Below are positions 9,966 through 18,945 of a stretch of 64,000 bases of DNA, in pieces. Source of the DNA: Streptomyces sp. NBC_01235 (GTDB lineage Bacteria; Actinomycetota; Actinomycetes; Streptomycetales; Streptomycetaceae). The notes below the pieces were generated by a model that was given only the letters and a program-made list of their open reading frames with translations, was not told where the DNA came from and did not search any database. Each line of letters opens with the position of its first letter. The stretch's first letter is position 1. The stretch is taken from contig NZ_CP108513.1 in NCBI RefSeq assembly GCF_035989285.1, forward strand, positions 8,928,001 through 8,992,000, in the 5' to 3' direction. A program made the position numbers and the translations under genes.

Positions 9966-11387
9966 GTGCCGTCGATGCTCGATGCGGTCGTGGTGGGAGC
10001 GGGGCCCAACGGGCTGACCGCGGCGGTGGAGCTGGCCAGGCGTGGCTTCTCCGTGGCGCTCTTCGAGGCGCGGGACACCGTGGGCGGAGGAGCCCGCACC
10101 GAGGAGCTCACCCTGCCGGGCTTCCGCCACGACCCGTGCTCAGCCGCGCACCCTCTCGGCATCAATTCGCCCGCCTTCCGCGCCCTGCCCCTGGAGCGCT
10201 ACGGCCTCGAGTGGCTGCACGCCGAGCTGCCCATGGCGCACCCCTTCCCGGACGGCAGCGCCGCGGTGCTGTCGAGGTCGGTCGCCGAGACGGCCGCCTC
10301 CTTCGGGCCGCGTGACGCGGGCGCGTACCGCCGCCTGGTCGAACCCTTCCTGCCCAAGTGGGACACCCTGGCCCGCGACTTCATGTCGCTGCCGCTGACC
10401 GCGCTCCCGCGCGACCCGGTCACCCTCGCCCGTTTCGGCCTGGTCGGCCTGCCCCCGTCCACCTGGCTCACCCGCCGCTTCCGCGACGAGGCGGCCAAGA
10501 CCCTCTTCGCCGGCCTCGTCGCCCATGTCATGGCCCCACTGAACGGCTTCGCCACCGGCGCCGTCGGCCTGGTCTTCGCACTCGCCGCGCACGCCCGTGG
10601 CTGGCCGGTGGCCCGTGGCGGCTCCCAGTCCATCTCGGACGCCCTCGCCGCCTACCTCGAGGACCTCGGCGGCAGCATCCACACCGACTACGAGGTCAAG
10701 CGCCTCGACGACCTGCCCCCGGCCCGCGCCTACGTCTTCGACACCTCGCCGACCGCCCTCGCCCGCATCGCCGGCTTCGGCAACCACTACCAGGGCTACC
10801 GGTACGGACCGGGCGTCTTCAAGATCGACTACGCGCTCGACGGCCCGGTCCCGTGGACCGCCAAGGAGGCCCGAGCCGCCGGCACCGTGCAGATCGGCGC
10901 GGACAGCGCGGAGATCGGCGCCGCCCTGCGCGCCCCCTCCCGGGAGGGTCGGGCACCCGACCGGCCCTTCATGATCACGGTGCAGCCCAGCCTCGTCGAC
11001 CCCACCCGCGCCCCGGCCGGCAAGCACGTCTTCTGGGCGTACGGGCACGTCCCCAACGGCTGGACCGGCGACCTCACCGACGCCATGGAACGCCAACTGG
11101 AGCGCTTCGCCCCGGGGTTCCGCGACCGCGTCCTCGCCCGCGCGATCGCGGGCCCTGCCGAACTCGCCGTCCGCAATGCCAACTACGTCGGCGGAGACAT
11201 CGCCTCCGGCGCGACCTCCGGCCTCCAGCTGCTGCTGCGCCCCAAACTGACCGCGTTCCCGTACGCCACACCGCATCCGGCCGTCTTCATCTGCTCCTCG
11301 GCCACCCCGCCCGGCCCGGGCGTGCACGGCATGTCGGGCCACAACGCGGCGAAGGCCGTGTGGCGGAGGCTGCGACAACAGCACTGA
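9966..11387 (+). CDS. FAD-dependent oxidoreductase, phytoene-desaturase-like
   Basis: A 473-aa flavoprotein. The N-terminal Rossmann dinucleotide site reads [20 protein letters not shown], followed by the GG-doublet region [12 protein letters not shown]. The C-terminal FAD segment [19 protein letters not shown] is also recognisable. The protein belongs to the phytoene desaturase/amine oxidase-like group, many of which have no known substrate. The GTG at 9966 has GAAGGGG 5 nt upstream; the frame is open much further 5', but that part has repeat-like composition and no homology-like features. It stands alone, so no pathway is inferred. Confidence 0.85.
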   Translation: MPSMLDAVVVGAGPNGLTAAVELARRGFSVALFEARDTVGGGARTEELTLPGFRHDPCSAAHPLGINSPAFRALPLERYGLEWLHAELPMAHPFPDGSAAVLSRSVAETAASFGPRDAGAYRRLVEPFLPKWDTLARDFMSLPLTALPRDPVTLARFGLVGLPPSTWLTRRFRDEAAKTLFAGLVAHVMAPLNGFATGAVGLVFALAAHARGWPVARGGSQSISDALAAYLEDLGGSIHTDYEVKRLDDLPPARAYVFDTSPTALARIAGFGNHYQGYRYGPGVFKIDYALDGPVPWTAKEARAAGTVQIGADSAEIGAALRAPSREGRAPDRPFMITVQPSLVDPTRAPAGKHVFWAYGHVPNGWTGDLTDAMERQLERFAPGFRDRVLARAIAGPAELAVRNANYVGGDIASGATSGLQLLLRPKLTAFPYATPHPAVFICSSATPPGPGVHGMSGHNAAKAVWRRLRQQH

Positions 11388-11427
11388 CCGGACCGGCCGG
11401 CCGGTGCACGTTGGTATACACACAGGT

Positions 11428-11937
11428 ATGACCACGATCACGCTCGTCCAGGGCGACATCACCCGGCAGAGCGTCGACGCCATCGTCAACGCGGCCAACT
11501 CCTCCCTGCTCGGCGGCGGGGGTGTCGACGGCGCCATCCACCGCCGCGGCGGCCCCGCGATCCTCGCCGACTGCCGCCGCCTGCGCGCCGGCCACTACGG
11601 CAAAGGCCTGCCCACGGGCCGGGCTGTCGCCACGACTGCGGGCGAACTGGACGCACGCTGGGTGATCCACACCGTCGGTCCGCGTTTCACCCACGAAGAG
11701 GACCGGTCGGAGTTGTTGGCTTCCTGCTATCGGGAGTCACTGCGGGTCGCGGATGAGCTGGATGCTCGTAGCGTCGCATTTCCCGCAGTCTCCGCCGGTA
11801 TCTATGGGTGGCCGGTGGAGGACGCCGCCCGCATCGCGGTGGAGACAGTGCGGGTCACGGACACGGCGGTCGAGGAGGTCAGGTTCGTCCTCTTTGACGA
11901 CCGGGCTTACGATGCGTTCGCCGCGCAGCTTCGCTGA
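11428..11937 (+). CDS. Macro-domain O-acetyl-ADP-ribose deacetylase
   Basis: A 169-aa single macro domain. It has the ADP-ribose-binding signatures VDAIVNAANSSLLGGGGVDG near the N-terminus and FPAVSAGIYGWP at about residue 120. Proteins of this YmdB/MacroD type remove the acetyl group from O-acetyl-ADP-ribose or hydrolyse mono-ADP-ribose from targets. The ATG follows TATACACACAGGT, with no good ribosome site, so translation may be leaderless. It is followed by about 600 nt without a gene. Confidence 0.9.
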   Translation: MTTITLVQGDITRQSVDAIVNAANSSLLGGGGVDGAIHRRGGPAILADCRRLRAGHYGKGLPTGRAVATTAGELDARWVIHTVGPRFTHEEDRSELLASCYRESLRVADELDARSVAFPAVSAGIYGWPVEDAARIAVETVRVTDTAVEEVRFVLFDDRAYDAFAAQLR

Positions 11938-12046
11938 CGAAGTCACGGGTCGGGCTTCCCGTTTTGCCTGGGTCCCCCACGTGGTAGCGCCCGGCGTGCC
12001 GGTCGCCCGGTGTCCGGTCCGTGAAAGCCGGACTTCGTCGATGTGT

Positions 12047-12079
12047 TTCCGATGACCTCGCATGTGGAATGCGTGGCTA
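12047..12079 (+). repeat. Copy 1 of a short dispersed sequence
   Basis: The stretch TTTCCGATGAC, then four variable bases, then CATGTG-AATGCGTGG matches 29217-29249 almost base for base. Read as codons it gives MTSHVECVAI here and MTHHVQCVVI there. It lies in a 600-nt gene-free interval (11938-12534) after the macro-domain gene. The copies may be remnants of one mobile or duplicated sequence. Confidence 0.5.
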
Positions 12080-12259
12080 TTCTTGAGCCTGCCGAGAAGT
12101 GCCTCTGACCTGCTGTTTTGTATTCCAGGTGGTCAGTTCGACTTGTTTTCGCTCGCGGAATGCGTCGACTGAGGTTCGCTTGTGCAGAACGGTCTGAGCT
12201 GCAGCTTCAAGAGCTGGCGCGGGTCTTGTGGGCGACGTGGCGATGCGGAATGCGGATTC

Positions 12260-12282
12260 TTGACGCTCGGATGACGCTCGAA
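12260..12282 (+). repeat. TGACGCTC direct repeat with 11-bp period, copy 1
   Basis: Two copies of TGACGCTC start at 12261 and 12272, one helical turn apart. The same pair with the same 11-bp period occurs at 29119 and 29130. This could be a protein-binding site or part of a decayed element. Confidence 0.45.
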
Positions 12283-12490
12283 TATCGGAAGTCTCAAACT
12301 TCGCGGACGTCTCCGGCGCGGGCCGCGCGGACCGGGGCCGTCGGCGTGGGCAAGGATTCCGGTTCGGGGTCCGACCGCACCGCGCCAGCGGCGGCGCGTG
12401 CTGCTACCTCGTCGCACGCACCTTGGAATCGAGAGCACGGCCCGGCCGAGCCACAAAGGACGGCGCCGTGGTCCTGGTCTTGAAACGGCT

Positions 12491-12526
12491 GGTATCACCT
12501 CGCCGCCTAGATACCAGTCCGGTATC
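12491..12526 (+). promoter_or_regulatory. Operator/promoter of the toxin-antitoxin operon
   Basis: Three half-sites lie here: GGTATC at 12491, GATACC at 12510 and GGTATC at 12521. The last two form a perfect inverted repeat, GATACC-AGTCC-GGTATC. The TATCAT at 12523-12528 sits 6 nt before the antitoxin ATG, the position expected of a -10 box for a leaderless transcript. RHH antitoxin binding here would block the promoter directly. Confidence 0.65.
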
Positions 12527-12534
12527 ATCGCTGT

Positions 12535-12729
12535 ATGGCGATGACACTCCGACTCCCCGACGATCTTGACGCGAAGCTCACCGAGCGGGCTCGTCGGGAG
12601 GGTCGCAGCAAACAGGAACTTGCCATTGAGGCCATCCGTGACGCCCAGAATCGGGCCGAGCTGAAGGTCGATGACGTCCTGGCCGAGCTCATGGACAGCG
12701 ATGCGGAGATCCTGGACTACCTGAAGTGA
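12535..12729 (+). CDS. Ribbon-helix-helix antitoxin
   Basis: A 64-aa protein with an N-terminal ribbon-helix-helix fold: the strand MAMTLRLPDDL, then helices LDAKLTERARREGRSKQE and LAIEAIRDAQ. The acidic, disordered-looking tail (VLAELMDSDAEILDYLK) is the usual toxin-binding part. It overlaps the Doc toxin start by 4 nt, the standard antitoxin-first arrangement. It is expected to repress its own promoter through the palindrome immediately upstream and to neutralise Doc. Residue 3 is also Met, so the true start could be 6 nt later. Confidence 0.85.
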   Translation: MAMTLRLPDDLDAKLTERARREGRSKQELAIEAIRDAQNRAELKVDDVLAELMDSDAEILDYLK

Positions 12730-13118
12730 CCGACGTGCGCTACATCCAGATCGACGAGATCCTGGCCATCGCCCGCGCGGTCAACGGTACCGAGCACAGC
12801 GTGCGTGACATGGGACTTTTGGTGTCAGCGATCGAACGGCCCCGGACGAACGTGTTCGGAGCAGAGCTGTATCCCACGCTGCACGAGAAGGCGGCGGCAC
12901 TGCTGCACTCCGGTGCCCGCAATCACGCGCTGATCGACGGCAACAAGCGCACCGCCTGGCTTGCCATGCGTGTCTTCCTGCGGTTCAACGGCGTCAGCGC
13001 CAGTACCGTCCCGCCGCCCGTCCCCATTGCCGGCCCGTTCGTCGAGGAAGTCGCGCAGGACAGCGTCGATGTACCGGCCATGGCCAAGCGCCTGGCGGCC
13101 TGGTTCCCCGTTTCCTGA
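12726..13118 (+). CDS. doc: Doc-type toxin (Fic/death-on-curing family)
   Basis: A 130-aa Fic-fold protein of the Doc branch. The active-site loop reads HALIDGNKRTAW, matching the Doc form H-x-x-x-D-G-N-K-R. Doc proteins phosphorylate elongation factor Tu with inverted Fic chemistry and stop translation. The start YIQIDEILAIARAV is also Doc-like. The GTG start overlaps the antitoxin stop. It is complete, with all catalytic residues present, so it should be active unless neutralised. It sits alone in an accessory stretch, consistent with horizontal gain. Confidence 0.9.
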   Translation: MTDVRYIQIDEILAIARAVNGTEHSVRDMGLLVSAIERPRTNVFGAELYPTLHEKAAALLHSGARNHALIDGNKRTAWLAMRVFLRFNGVSASTVPPPVPIAGPFVEEVAQDSVDVPAMAKRLAAWFPVS

Positions 13119-13268
13119 CGTTCCACGTCGTGAGGTACGGGGCGGAACGAGGTTCCGTGAGCGGTGCCGGCTCCTGGCAGTCCGCCGGGCGTGCTGGTCC
13201 CGTCCTGTGGGGGCGTCCGTTCAGCGGATTGATGCGCATGGCGGCGCATATGCATCCACCGGCTGTTC

Positions 13269-14159
13269 CTACAGCGGCGGCCCGTCGCGGTCAGCTGAGA
13301 GGGAGGAGGCCGGCAGGTCCTGGTCGGCGGCCCAGGAGGCCAGGATGCGTAGCCGCTCGTGGGTGGGGGAGCCGGGTTCGGCGGTCCAGACGGTCAGGTG
13401 CTGGTCGGGGTCGGTGTTGGCGGTGAGGGTGTCCCAGTCCAGGACGAGTTCGCCGACGACCGGGTGGTTGAGGGTCTTCGTGCCCACGGTGCGGGCGGCG
13501 ACGTGGTGATCGCCCCACCAGCGGGCGAACTGCTTGTCGCGCAGGGACAGTTCACCGACCAGCTCGATCAGACGGGGGTCCTCGGGATACTTGGCGGCCT
13601 CCATGCGCAGTTGGGCGACGGCGATGTGCGCGGAGGTCTCCCAGTCGGCGTACAGGGTGCGCATGGCGGGATCGGTGAAGATGATCCGCGGGTAGTTGCG
13701 GTGCTTTTCCGGGATCTGGGAGAAGTCGGTGACCAGGGCGGCGGCCAACGCGTTCCAGGCCAGGATGTCCCCGCGCCGCCCCTGCACGACGGCCGGGGTG
13801 GCGGTGAGGTCGTCCAGGACCCGCTGCAGCTGCGGCTGGACCTTCTGCCGACTACGGCGCCGGGTGCGGGTGGTGGTCTTGCCCGCGAGTTGGAAGAGGT
13901 AACCGCGCTCGTCGTCGTCCAGGTGGAGTACGCGGGCGAGGACGTCCAGCACGGGCGCCGATGCCTGCATGCGGCCCTGTTCGAGGCGGGTGTAGTAGTC
14001 GGTGCTGATGCTGGCGAGCTGGGCGACCTCCTCGCGGCGCAGCCCGGCCACCCGGCGGGGCTTGCCGGTCTCGGGCAGTCCGACCGTGCGCGGGCTCAGC
14101 TCGGAACGGCGCTTCTTGAGGAATTCTCCCAGCTCATTGAGGGGGACGTTGGCGGTCAT
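13269..14159 (-). CDS. XRE-type regulator with MmyB-like ligand domain
   Basis: A 296-aa regulator. The N-terminal helix-turn-helix spans about residues 8-75 (LGEFLKKRRSELSPRTVGL, REEVAQLASISTDYYTRLEQ, VLDVLARVLHLDDDERGYL). A MmyB-type ligand-binding domain follows (QRVLDDLTATPAVVQGRRGD, ILAWNALAAAL, NYPRIIFTDPAMRTLYADWE). Proteins of this class usually control a divergent oxidoreductase gene. Here a zinc alcohol dehydrogenase starts 182 nt away on the other strand. The ATG at 14159 is chosen to begin MTANVPLNELG; 14171 is an alternative. Fatty-acid-like ligands are known for some MmyB domains. Confidence 0.88.
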   Translation of the reverse strand: MTANVPLNELGEFLKKRRSELSPRTVGLPETGKPRRVAGLRREEVAQLASISTDYYTRLEQGRMQASAPVLDVLARVLHLDDDERGYLFQLAGKTTTRTRRRSRQKVQPQLQRVLDDLTATPAVVQGRRGDILAWNALAAALVTDFSQIPEKHRNYPRIIFTDPAMRTLYADWETSAHIAVAQLRMEAAKYPEDPRLIELVGELSLRDKQFARWWGDHHVAARTVGTKTLNHPVVGELVLDWDTLTANTDPDQHLTVWTAEPGSPTHERLRILASWAADQDLPASSLSADRDGPPL

Positions 14160-14341
14160 GCTTCCCAGCATGACACCGAATCCACCCGGGAAAGGGGGGA
14201 GAAATTCCTCCCAGGATGTTCCCCTCCCGGGATGAATTTCTCCGCTTTTCGTGCTTGCCCTCGCGTGTGAGGCTCGATATCGAGCAGCCGATCCCGACCC
14301 CGGCTGCGCGCTCACCGATCCTCGCACCGAAGGAAGCCCCC
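14160..14341. promoter_or_regulatory. Divergent promoter region, regulator / alcohol dehydrogenase
   Basis: These 182 nt separate two divergent genes and must hold both promoters. An imperfect inverted pair of GGGGAGAAATTCCTCCC-type sequence at about 14195-14235 (AAATTCCTCCC ... CCCCTCCCGGGATGAATTT) is a plausible binding site for the MmyB-type regulator. Confidence 0.45.
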
Positions 14342-15358
14342 ATGCGCGGAGCAGTCATCTACGCCCCCGGCGACGTGCGCTTCGAGAACCTCGACGACCC
14401 GAAGATCATCAACCCGACCGACGCGATCATTCGCACGGTCGCCACCTGTGTGTGCGGCTCGGACCTGTGGCCCTACCGCGGCGCGGAACCCATCGGCGAC
14501 CCGCACCCGATGGGGCACGAATACGTCGGCATCGTCGAGGAGGTCGGCAGCGAGGTCGCCGACGTCAAGCCGGGCCAGTTCGTGGTCGGCTCCTTCGCCA
14601 CCTCGGACAACACCTGCGCCAACTGCCGCAACGGCTGGCAGTCCAACTGCCTGCGCCGCGAGTTCATGAGCACCTGCCAGGCCGACTACGTCCGCATCCC
14701 CAACGCCCACGGCACCCTCGTCGCCACCGACGAGCACCCGGACGCCGAGTTCGTGCCGAGCCTGCTCGCCGTCTCGGACGTGATGGGCACCGGCTGGTAC
14801 GCCGCCCTCGCCGCCAAGGTGAAGCCCGGCTCGACGGCTGTGGTCGTCGGCGACGGAGCGGTCGGCCTGTGCGGCGTGATCGCCGCCAAGGAACTGGGCG
14901 CCGAGCGGATCATCGCGATGAGCCGCCACGAGTCCCGGCAGAAGCTCGCCCTGGAGTTCGGCGCCACCGACATCGTCAGCGAGCGCGGCGACGAAGGCAT
15001 CGCCCGCGTCAAGGACCTCACCGGCGGCATCGGCGCGGACTCCGTGCTGGAGTGCGTGGGCACCGCCGAGTCGATGCGGCAGGCTCTTCACTGCGCCCGG
15101 CCCGGTGGCAACGTCGGCTTCGTCGGCGTCCCGCACGAGGTGGCGGTCGACGGCCAGGAGCTGTTCTTCTCCCACGTCGGCCTGCGCGGCGGCCCCGCCC
15201 CGGTCCGCCGTTACCTGCCCGATCTGATCGACCGGGTCCTGTCCGGCCGGATCAACCCGGGCAGGGTCTTCGATCTCACCCTGCCCCTGGAGCAGGTCGC
15301 CGAGGGCTACAAGGCGATGGACGAGCGCCGCGCCATCAAGGCACTCCTCAAGCCCTGA
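14342..15358 (+). CDS. Zinc-dependent alcohol dehydrogenase (MDR family)
   Basis: A 338-aa medium-chain dehydrogenase. The catalytic-zinc segment is CVCGSDLWPYRG with GHEYVGIVEEVG. The structural-zinc loop NTCANCRNGWQSNC keeps three cysteines rather than the classical four. The cofactor fold begins at STAVVVGDGAVGLCGVIAAK. AAGGAAG lies ahead of the ATG. It oxidises or reduces alcohols, aldehydes or ketones with NAD(P); the substrate is not predictable. The divergent MmyB-type regulator likely controls it. A broken hydrolase gene and a short-chain dehydrogenase follow on the same strand. Confidence 0.9.
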   Translation: MRGAVIYAPGDVRFENLDDPKIINPTDAIIRTVATCVCGSDLWPYRGAEPIGDPHPMGHEYVGIVEEVGSEVADVKPGQFVVGSFATSDNTCANCRNGWQSNCLRREFMSTCQADYVRIPNAHGTLVATDEHPDAEFVPSLLAVSDVMGTGWYAALAAKVKPGSTAVVVGDGAVGLCGVIAAKELGAERIIAMSRHESRQKLALEFGATDIVSERGDEGIARVKDLTGGIGADSVLECVGTAESMRQALHCARPGGNVGFVGVPHEVAVDGQELFFSHVGLRGGPAPVRRYLPDLIDRVLSGRINPGRVFDLTLPLEQVAEGYKAMDERRAIKALLKP

Positions 15359-15411
15359 CCCTCAGCGCGTGACCGACTGCCCCTGTCGAGCGCCACAGAT
15401 GAGACCAGGAA

Positions 15412-15715
15412 ATGTCTGCAACAGACAACTACATCTTCGACCTGGACGAGAACGCCACCCGCAAGCCGGTGTCGTACGAGAACAGGTACGGGATCACCAT
15501 CTCCGCGGACCTCTACCAGCCGAAGGACTTCGACGCCTCCCAGGAACACCCCGCGATCATCGTCGGCGCACCGTACGGCGGCGTGATACGAGCTCGCGGA
15601 TGTACCGAAGGAGTTCCACGCCGTCCCGAACGCCGGCCACGTCGATCTGTACGACAAGACGGACCTGATCCCGTTCGACAAGCTGGAGGAGTTCTTCAGC
15701 AAGAACCTGGCCTGA
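15412..15715 (+). pseudogene. Alpha/beta hydrolase remnant with central deletion
   Basis: The first 57 codons encode a normal hydrolase start (ENRYGITISADLYQPKDF, then HPAIIVGAPYGGV). At about 15588 the sequence jumps, in another frame, to a hydrolase C-terminus reading ELADVPKEFHAVPNAGHVDL, KTDLIPFDKLEEFFSKNLA and stop at 15713. About two thirds of the protein, including the nucleophile region, is missing. The catalytic-His motif GHVDLY survives. This is a deletion pseudogene of a dienelactone-hydrolase-like or DltE-neighbour hydrolase. Confidence 0.85.
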
Positions 15716-15877
15716 TCGCACGCCGTCCACCGCGTACGGCCGCACCGGACGACGCGGGGCGCACATCGTCACCGGCTCTCAGCCCCCTGCCCCGCACCCA
15801 CACCGTCGGGCCGTGTCACGGGCAGCGCTGATGCGGGCGGGCGCCCACCCCACCTCACCGAAGGAAGGACGAACCCC

Positions 15878-16543
15878 ATGACGACCTTCGCGCTCATCGG
15901 CGCCGGCCCTGGTCTCGGGCTGGCCACAGCCCGCCGCTTCGGAAGCGCCGGCCACACCGTCGCCCTCGTCGCCCGCAGCGCCGAGCGCGTGGAGGAGATG
16001 ACCGCCGAGCTGGCCCGCGACGGCATCCGGGCTCGCGGTTTCACCGCCGACGTCCTCGACATCGAGTCACTGGACGCGGCCCTGTACGCGGCTGCGGCCG
16101 ATCTGGGCCCCGTCGAGATCCTGCAGTACAGCCCCGTGCCCCGCGCCGACTTCATGAAGCCGGTCCTCGACAGCAGCGCCGACGATCTCGACGCCCCGCT
16201 CGCCTTCTCCGTCAAGGGCTCCGTCACCGCCGTGAACGCCGTCCTGCCCGGCATGCGTGCCCTCGGCCGCGGCACCGTGCTGTTCGTCAACGGCTCCAGC
16301 GCCGTACGCCCCAACCCGAAGGTCGCCGGCACCTCGATCGCCTTCGCCGCAGAGAGCGCCTACGCCCGCATGCTGCACGACACGCTCGCCGGGGAGAACA
16401 TTCACGCCGCGCAGCTGATCATCCCCGGGGCCATCCGGCCCGACGCCGAGCACAGCAGCCCCGATGTGCTGGCACAGCGGCTGTACGACATCCACCAGCA
16501 GCGCGACGGATTCCGCCACTACGCCGAGCCCCTGCCCGACTAG
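15878..16543 (+). CDS. Short-chain dehydrogenase-like protein with atypical active site
   Basis: A 221-aa Rossmann protein. The cofactor loop ALIGAGPGLGLATARRFG and VALVARSAERVEEM are SDR-like, and the serine of the active site may be in FVNGSSAVRP. Where SDRs have YxxxK, this protein reads SIAFAAESAYARM, with no Lys in register, so classical catalysis is doubtful. The start has AGGAAGGACG upstream. It lies between the hydrolase remnant and a lipoprotein gene, all in one direction. It may be a redox-inactive or binding protein, or it may use a different residue. Confidence 0.8.
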   Translation: MTTFALIGAGPGLGLATARRFGSAGHTVALVARSAERVEEMTAELARDGIRARGFTADVLDIESLDAALYAAAADLGPVEILQYSPVPRADFMKPVLDSSADDLDAPLAFSVKGSVTAVNAVLPGMRALGRGTVLFVNGSSAVRPNPKVAGTSIAFAAESAYARMLHDTLAGENIHAAQLIIPGAIRPDAEHSSPDVLAQRLYDIHQQRDGFRHYAEPLPD

Positions 16544-16559
16544 CCACTGGACGACGCCC

Positions 16560-17078
16560 ATGAACCCGGCCGCCCTCCGTGTCCTCGCCCGTGCCATCAC
16601 GGCCACCGCTCTCGTGCTGACCGGGGCGGCCTGCACCGACACCTCCCCAGCCTCCCCGTCCGGGACCACCACCGAGCAGCAGACGCCGACATCCGAGGCA
16701 CACACCGCACCATCCGACAGGAACACCGCCATGGACATCCGGGTCACCCTCGACGGCCGCCCCGTCGACGCCACCTTGAACGACAGCCCTGCCGCCCGTG
16801 ACTTCGCCGAGCTGCTCCCGCTCACTGTGGACCTGAAGGACTTCCACCAGACGGAGCGGATCGCCGACCTGCCGCGCAGGCTGACCACCTACGGCGCTCC
16901 CGAGCCGCGCGCGCCGAAGGCCGGCGACCTGACCTACTACGCCCCCTGGGGCAACCTGGCCCTCTTCTACCGCGACGGCGACTCCGCCAACGCCGACCTG
17001 CTGATCCTCGGCAGCATGGACGCCGATGCCGACAGGCTTGCCGGGGCCGAGCGCATCACCATCGAAGCCGCGCCCTGA
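16560..17078 (+). CDS. Lipoprotein with cyclophilin-like fold domain
   Basis: 172 aa. The start LARAITATALVLTGAACTD is a signal peptide with a lipobox (TGAAC), so the mature protein should be lipid-anchored outside the membrane. After a Ser/Thr-rich linker the domain begins DIRVTLDGRPVDATLNDSPA and contains YAPWGNLALFYRDG, matching the small cyclophilin-like fold (DUF4872/Cyclophil_like type) seen in many bacterial flavin- or steroid-linked loci. The gene begins 16 nt after the SDR-like gene, so co-transcription is likely. A hairpin terminator follows at 17123. No enzymatic activity is known for this fold. Confidence 0.8.
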   Translation: MNPAALRVLARAITATALVLTGAACTDTSPASPSGTTTEQQTPTSEAHTAPSDRNTAMDIRVTLDGRPVDATLNDSPAARDFAELLPLTVDLKDFHQTERIADLPRRLTTYGAPEPRAPKAGDLTYYAPWGNLALFYRDGDSANADLLILGSMDADADRLAGAERITIEAAP

Positions 17079-17122
17079 CCCACCCCACCGCGCGCCCGTC
17101 ACGGAGAGCGCCCGAAAGAAGG

Positions 17123-17144
17123 GGGGAGGCGATCCTCCCCTTTT
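17123..17144 (+). terminator. Terminator after the cyclophilin-like lipoprotein gene
   Basis: GGGGAGG pairs with CCTCCCC around a CGAT loop, directly followed by TTTT. This is a typical intrinsic terminator 45 nt after the stop codon. Confidence 0.75.
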
Positions 17145-17258
17145 CGGCTGGTTCGGTGCATGGAACCGTGAAGGACGTGGCCGCGCCGTCCGCAGTCCGC
17201 CCGACTGCCCCAGCGTCGCCTGATCCGCCGATTTTCCACTCAAGGAGAGACCACACGC

Positions 17259-18515
17259 ATGCCCTCCGCGTCCGGGACCACACCCGGCAAGCTTCCCCTC
17301 GTCGTCTGGGTGCTCGCCGCCGGCACGTTCCTGATGGGGACCACCGAGTTCGTCGTCGCCGGCCTGCTGCCGGAGCTGGCCGGTGACCTCGGAGTCGGCG
17401 TCTCCCGCGCCGGCCTGCTGATCACCGCCTTCGCCATCGGCATGATCATCGGCGCGCCGACGATGGCCATGGCGACCCTGCGCCTGCCTCAGCGCCAGAC
17501 GCTGATCCTGGCCCTGTCCGTGTTCTGCCTCGGACACCTCGTCGCCCCCCTCAGCACGTCCTTCACGGTCGTGCTCCTCGCCCGCGTCGTCACGGCCCTG
17601 GCCACCGGAGCGTTCTGGTCCGTCGGATTCGTCGTCGCCACCAGCGCCGCGGGCCCGCACAACGCCACGCGCGCGACGGGCGTCATGATCGGCGGCCTGA
17701 CCCTGGCCAACGTCGTCGGCGTGCCGATCGGCTCCTTCGCCGGCCAGTTCACCGGCTGGCGCGGCCCCTTCTGGGCCCTGGCCGTCCTCTCCGGGCTTGC
17801 CGCCGTGTTCATCGGGCGCTTCATCCCGGCCCAGGGGCGGCGCGTCGAGGTGTCACTCCGGGCCGAGGTCCGGGCTCTGCGTCAGGGCCGACTGTGGCTG
17901 GCGCTCGGCGCCGCGATGCTGATCATGGGCGGTGTCCTGGCGACGTACACCTATGTCACGCCGCTGCTGACCGACCGCGCGGGTATCCCCGCAGGTGCCG
18001 TACCGCTCGTCCTCATCGCCTTCGGTATCGGCGCCCTGGGCGGTACCACCACGGGAGGCCGCCTGGGCGACCGGCGTCCGATGGTCACCACCATCACGGC
18101 CGCCGCGGCCACCGCCCTGGTCCTGCTCCTGATGATCCCGCTGTCCGGCAACCCGGTGACGGCCACCCTGCTCGTCTTCCTCATGGGCCTGACCGGCTTC
18201 ACGGTCAACCCGGTGGTCACCGCCCTTGCCATGCGCTTCGCGGGCGATGCCCCCACCCTCGCCTCGGCGCTGACCACCTCTGCCTTCAACACCGGTATCG
18301 CCGCGGGCTCGGTGATCGCCGGTACGGCCCTGGACTCCTCCCTCGGCCTGACCGGCCCGCCCCTGGTCGGCACCGTCATCGCCGCCCTCACACTGCTGCC
18401 TCTGATCGCCCTCGCCGTCCACGGCACTTCCCGCACGGGCCGGATCGTGGCCCGAAACAGCGCTCCCACGCACACGCGGCACGACGAACCCGCGCAGGTG
18501 TCGTCGCAGTCCTGA
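17259..18515 (+). CDS. MFS efflux transporter, Cmx/CmlR-like
   Basis: A 418-aa transporter with about 12 membrane helices. The first helix region (LAAGTFLMGTTEFVVAGLLP), the loop RVVTALATGAFWSVGF and GVPIGSFAGQFTGWRGPFW place it with the DHA1 group that includes actinobacterial chloramphenicol exporters and AraJ-like sugar exporters. GGAGAG lies upstream of the ATG. It could export drugs, but its substrate is unknown. It sits in a string of oxidoreductase genes and gene remnants, and no neighbouring regulator of the TetR type was seen. Confidence 0.88.
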   Translation: MPSASGTTPGKLPLVVWVLAAGTFLMGTTEFVVAGLLPELAGDLGVGVSRAGLLITAFAIGMIIGAPTMAMATLRLPQRQTLILALSVFCLGHLVAPLSTSFTVVLLARVVTALATGAFWSVGFVVATSAAGPHNATRATGVMIGGLTLANVVGVPIGSFAGQFTGWRGPFWALAVLSGLAAVFIGRFIPAQGRRVEVSLRAEVRALRQGRLWLALGAAMLIMGGVLATYTYVTPLLTDRAGIPAGAVPLVLIAFGIGALGGTTTGGRLGDRRPMVTTITAAAATALVLLLMIPLSGNPVTATLLVFLMGLTGFTVNPVVTALAMRFAGDAPTLASALTTSAFNTGIAAGSVIAGTALDSSLGLTGPPLVGTVIAALTLLPLIALAVHGTSRTGRIVARNSAPTHTRHDEPAQVSSQS

Positions 18516-18584
18516 CTCACGCCCGGATCCGCGTACAGCCGATACGAACCCGACGACGTACCAGCATGCGAGAGGAATCTGCAC

Positions 18585-18945
18585 ATGACTGTGAACACCG
18601 CGGACTTCACCGGCAAGGTGGCCTTCGTGACCGGAGCCGGCTCCGGCATCGGCCGCACCACCGCCGTCGCCTTCGCCCGCGAGGGTGCCCGCGTCGCCCT
18701 CGCCGACCTGTCCGGGGACGGCCTGCGGGAGAGCCCACGGCTCATCGAGAAAGCGGGCGGGCAGGCCCTGGCCCTCACCTGCGACGTCACCAGCGAAGAC
18801 GACGTGAAGTCCGCCCTGGAAGACACTGTTCAGGAATTCGGGCGCCTGGACGTCTCCTTCAACAACGCCGGCGTCGAGCAGCCGGTCAAGCCGGCCGTGG
18901 ACATCCGAAGGACGAGTGGGACCGCGTCATCGGGGCGGTAGCCCA
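18585..18945 (+). pseudogene. Short-chain dehydrogenase remnant (frameshift, truncated)
   Basis: The first 106 codons encode an intact SDR start: KVAFVTGAGSGIGRTTAVAF, then ALTCDVTSEDDVKSAL and RLDVSFNNAGVEQPVK. A one-base loss near 18905 moves the expected PKDEWDRVIG into another frame. The homology then ends at about 18945, before the catalytic Ser, Tyr and Lys. It cannot be functional. Confidence 0.85.

Noticed and set aside
12118..12483. A 121-codon plus-strand frame between the macro-domain and antitoxin genes
   Set aside because: Codon use unlike the neighbours, no ribosome site, no domain; it crosses the direct repeats and seems fortuitous.
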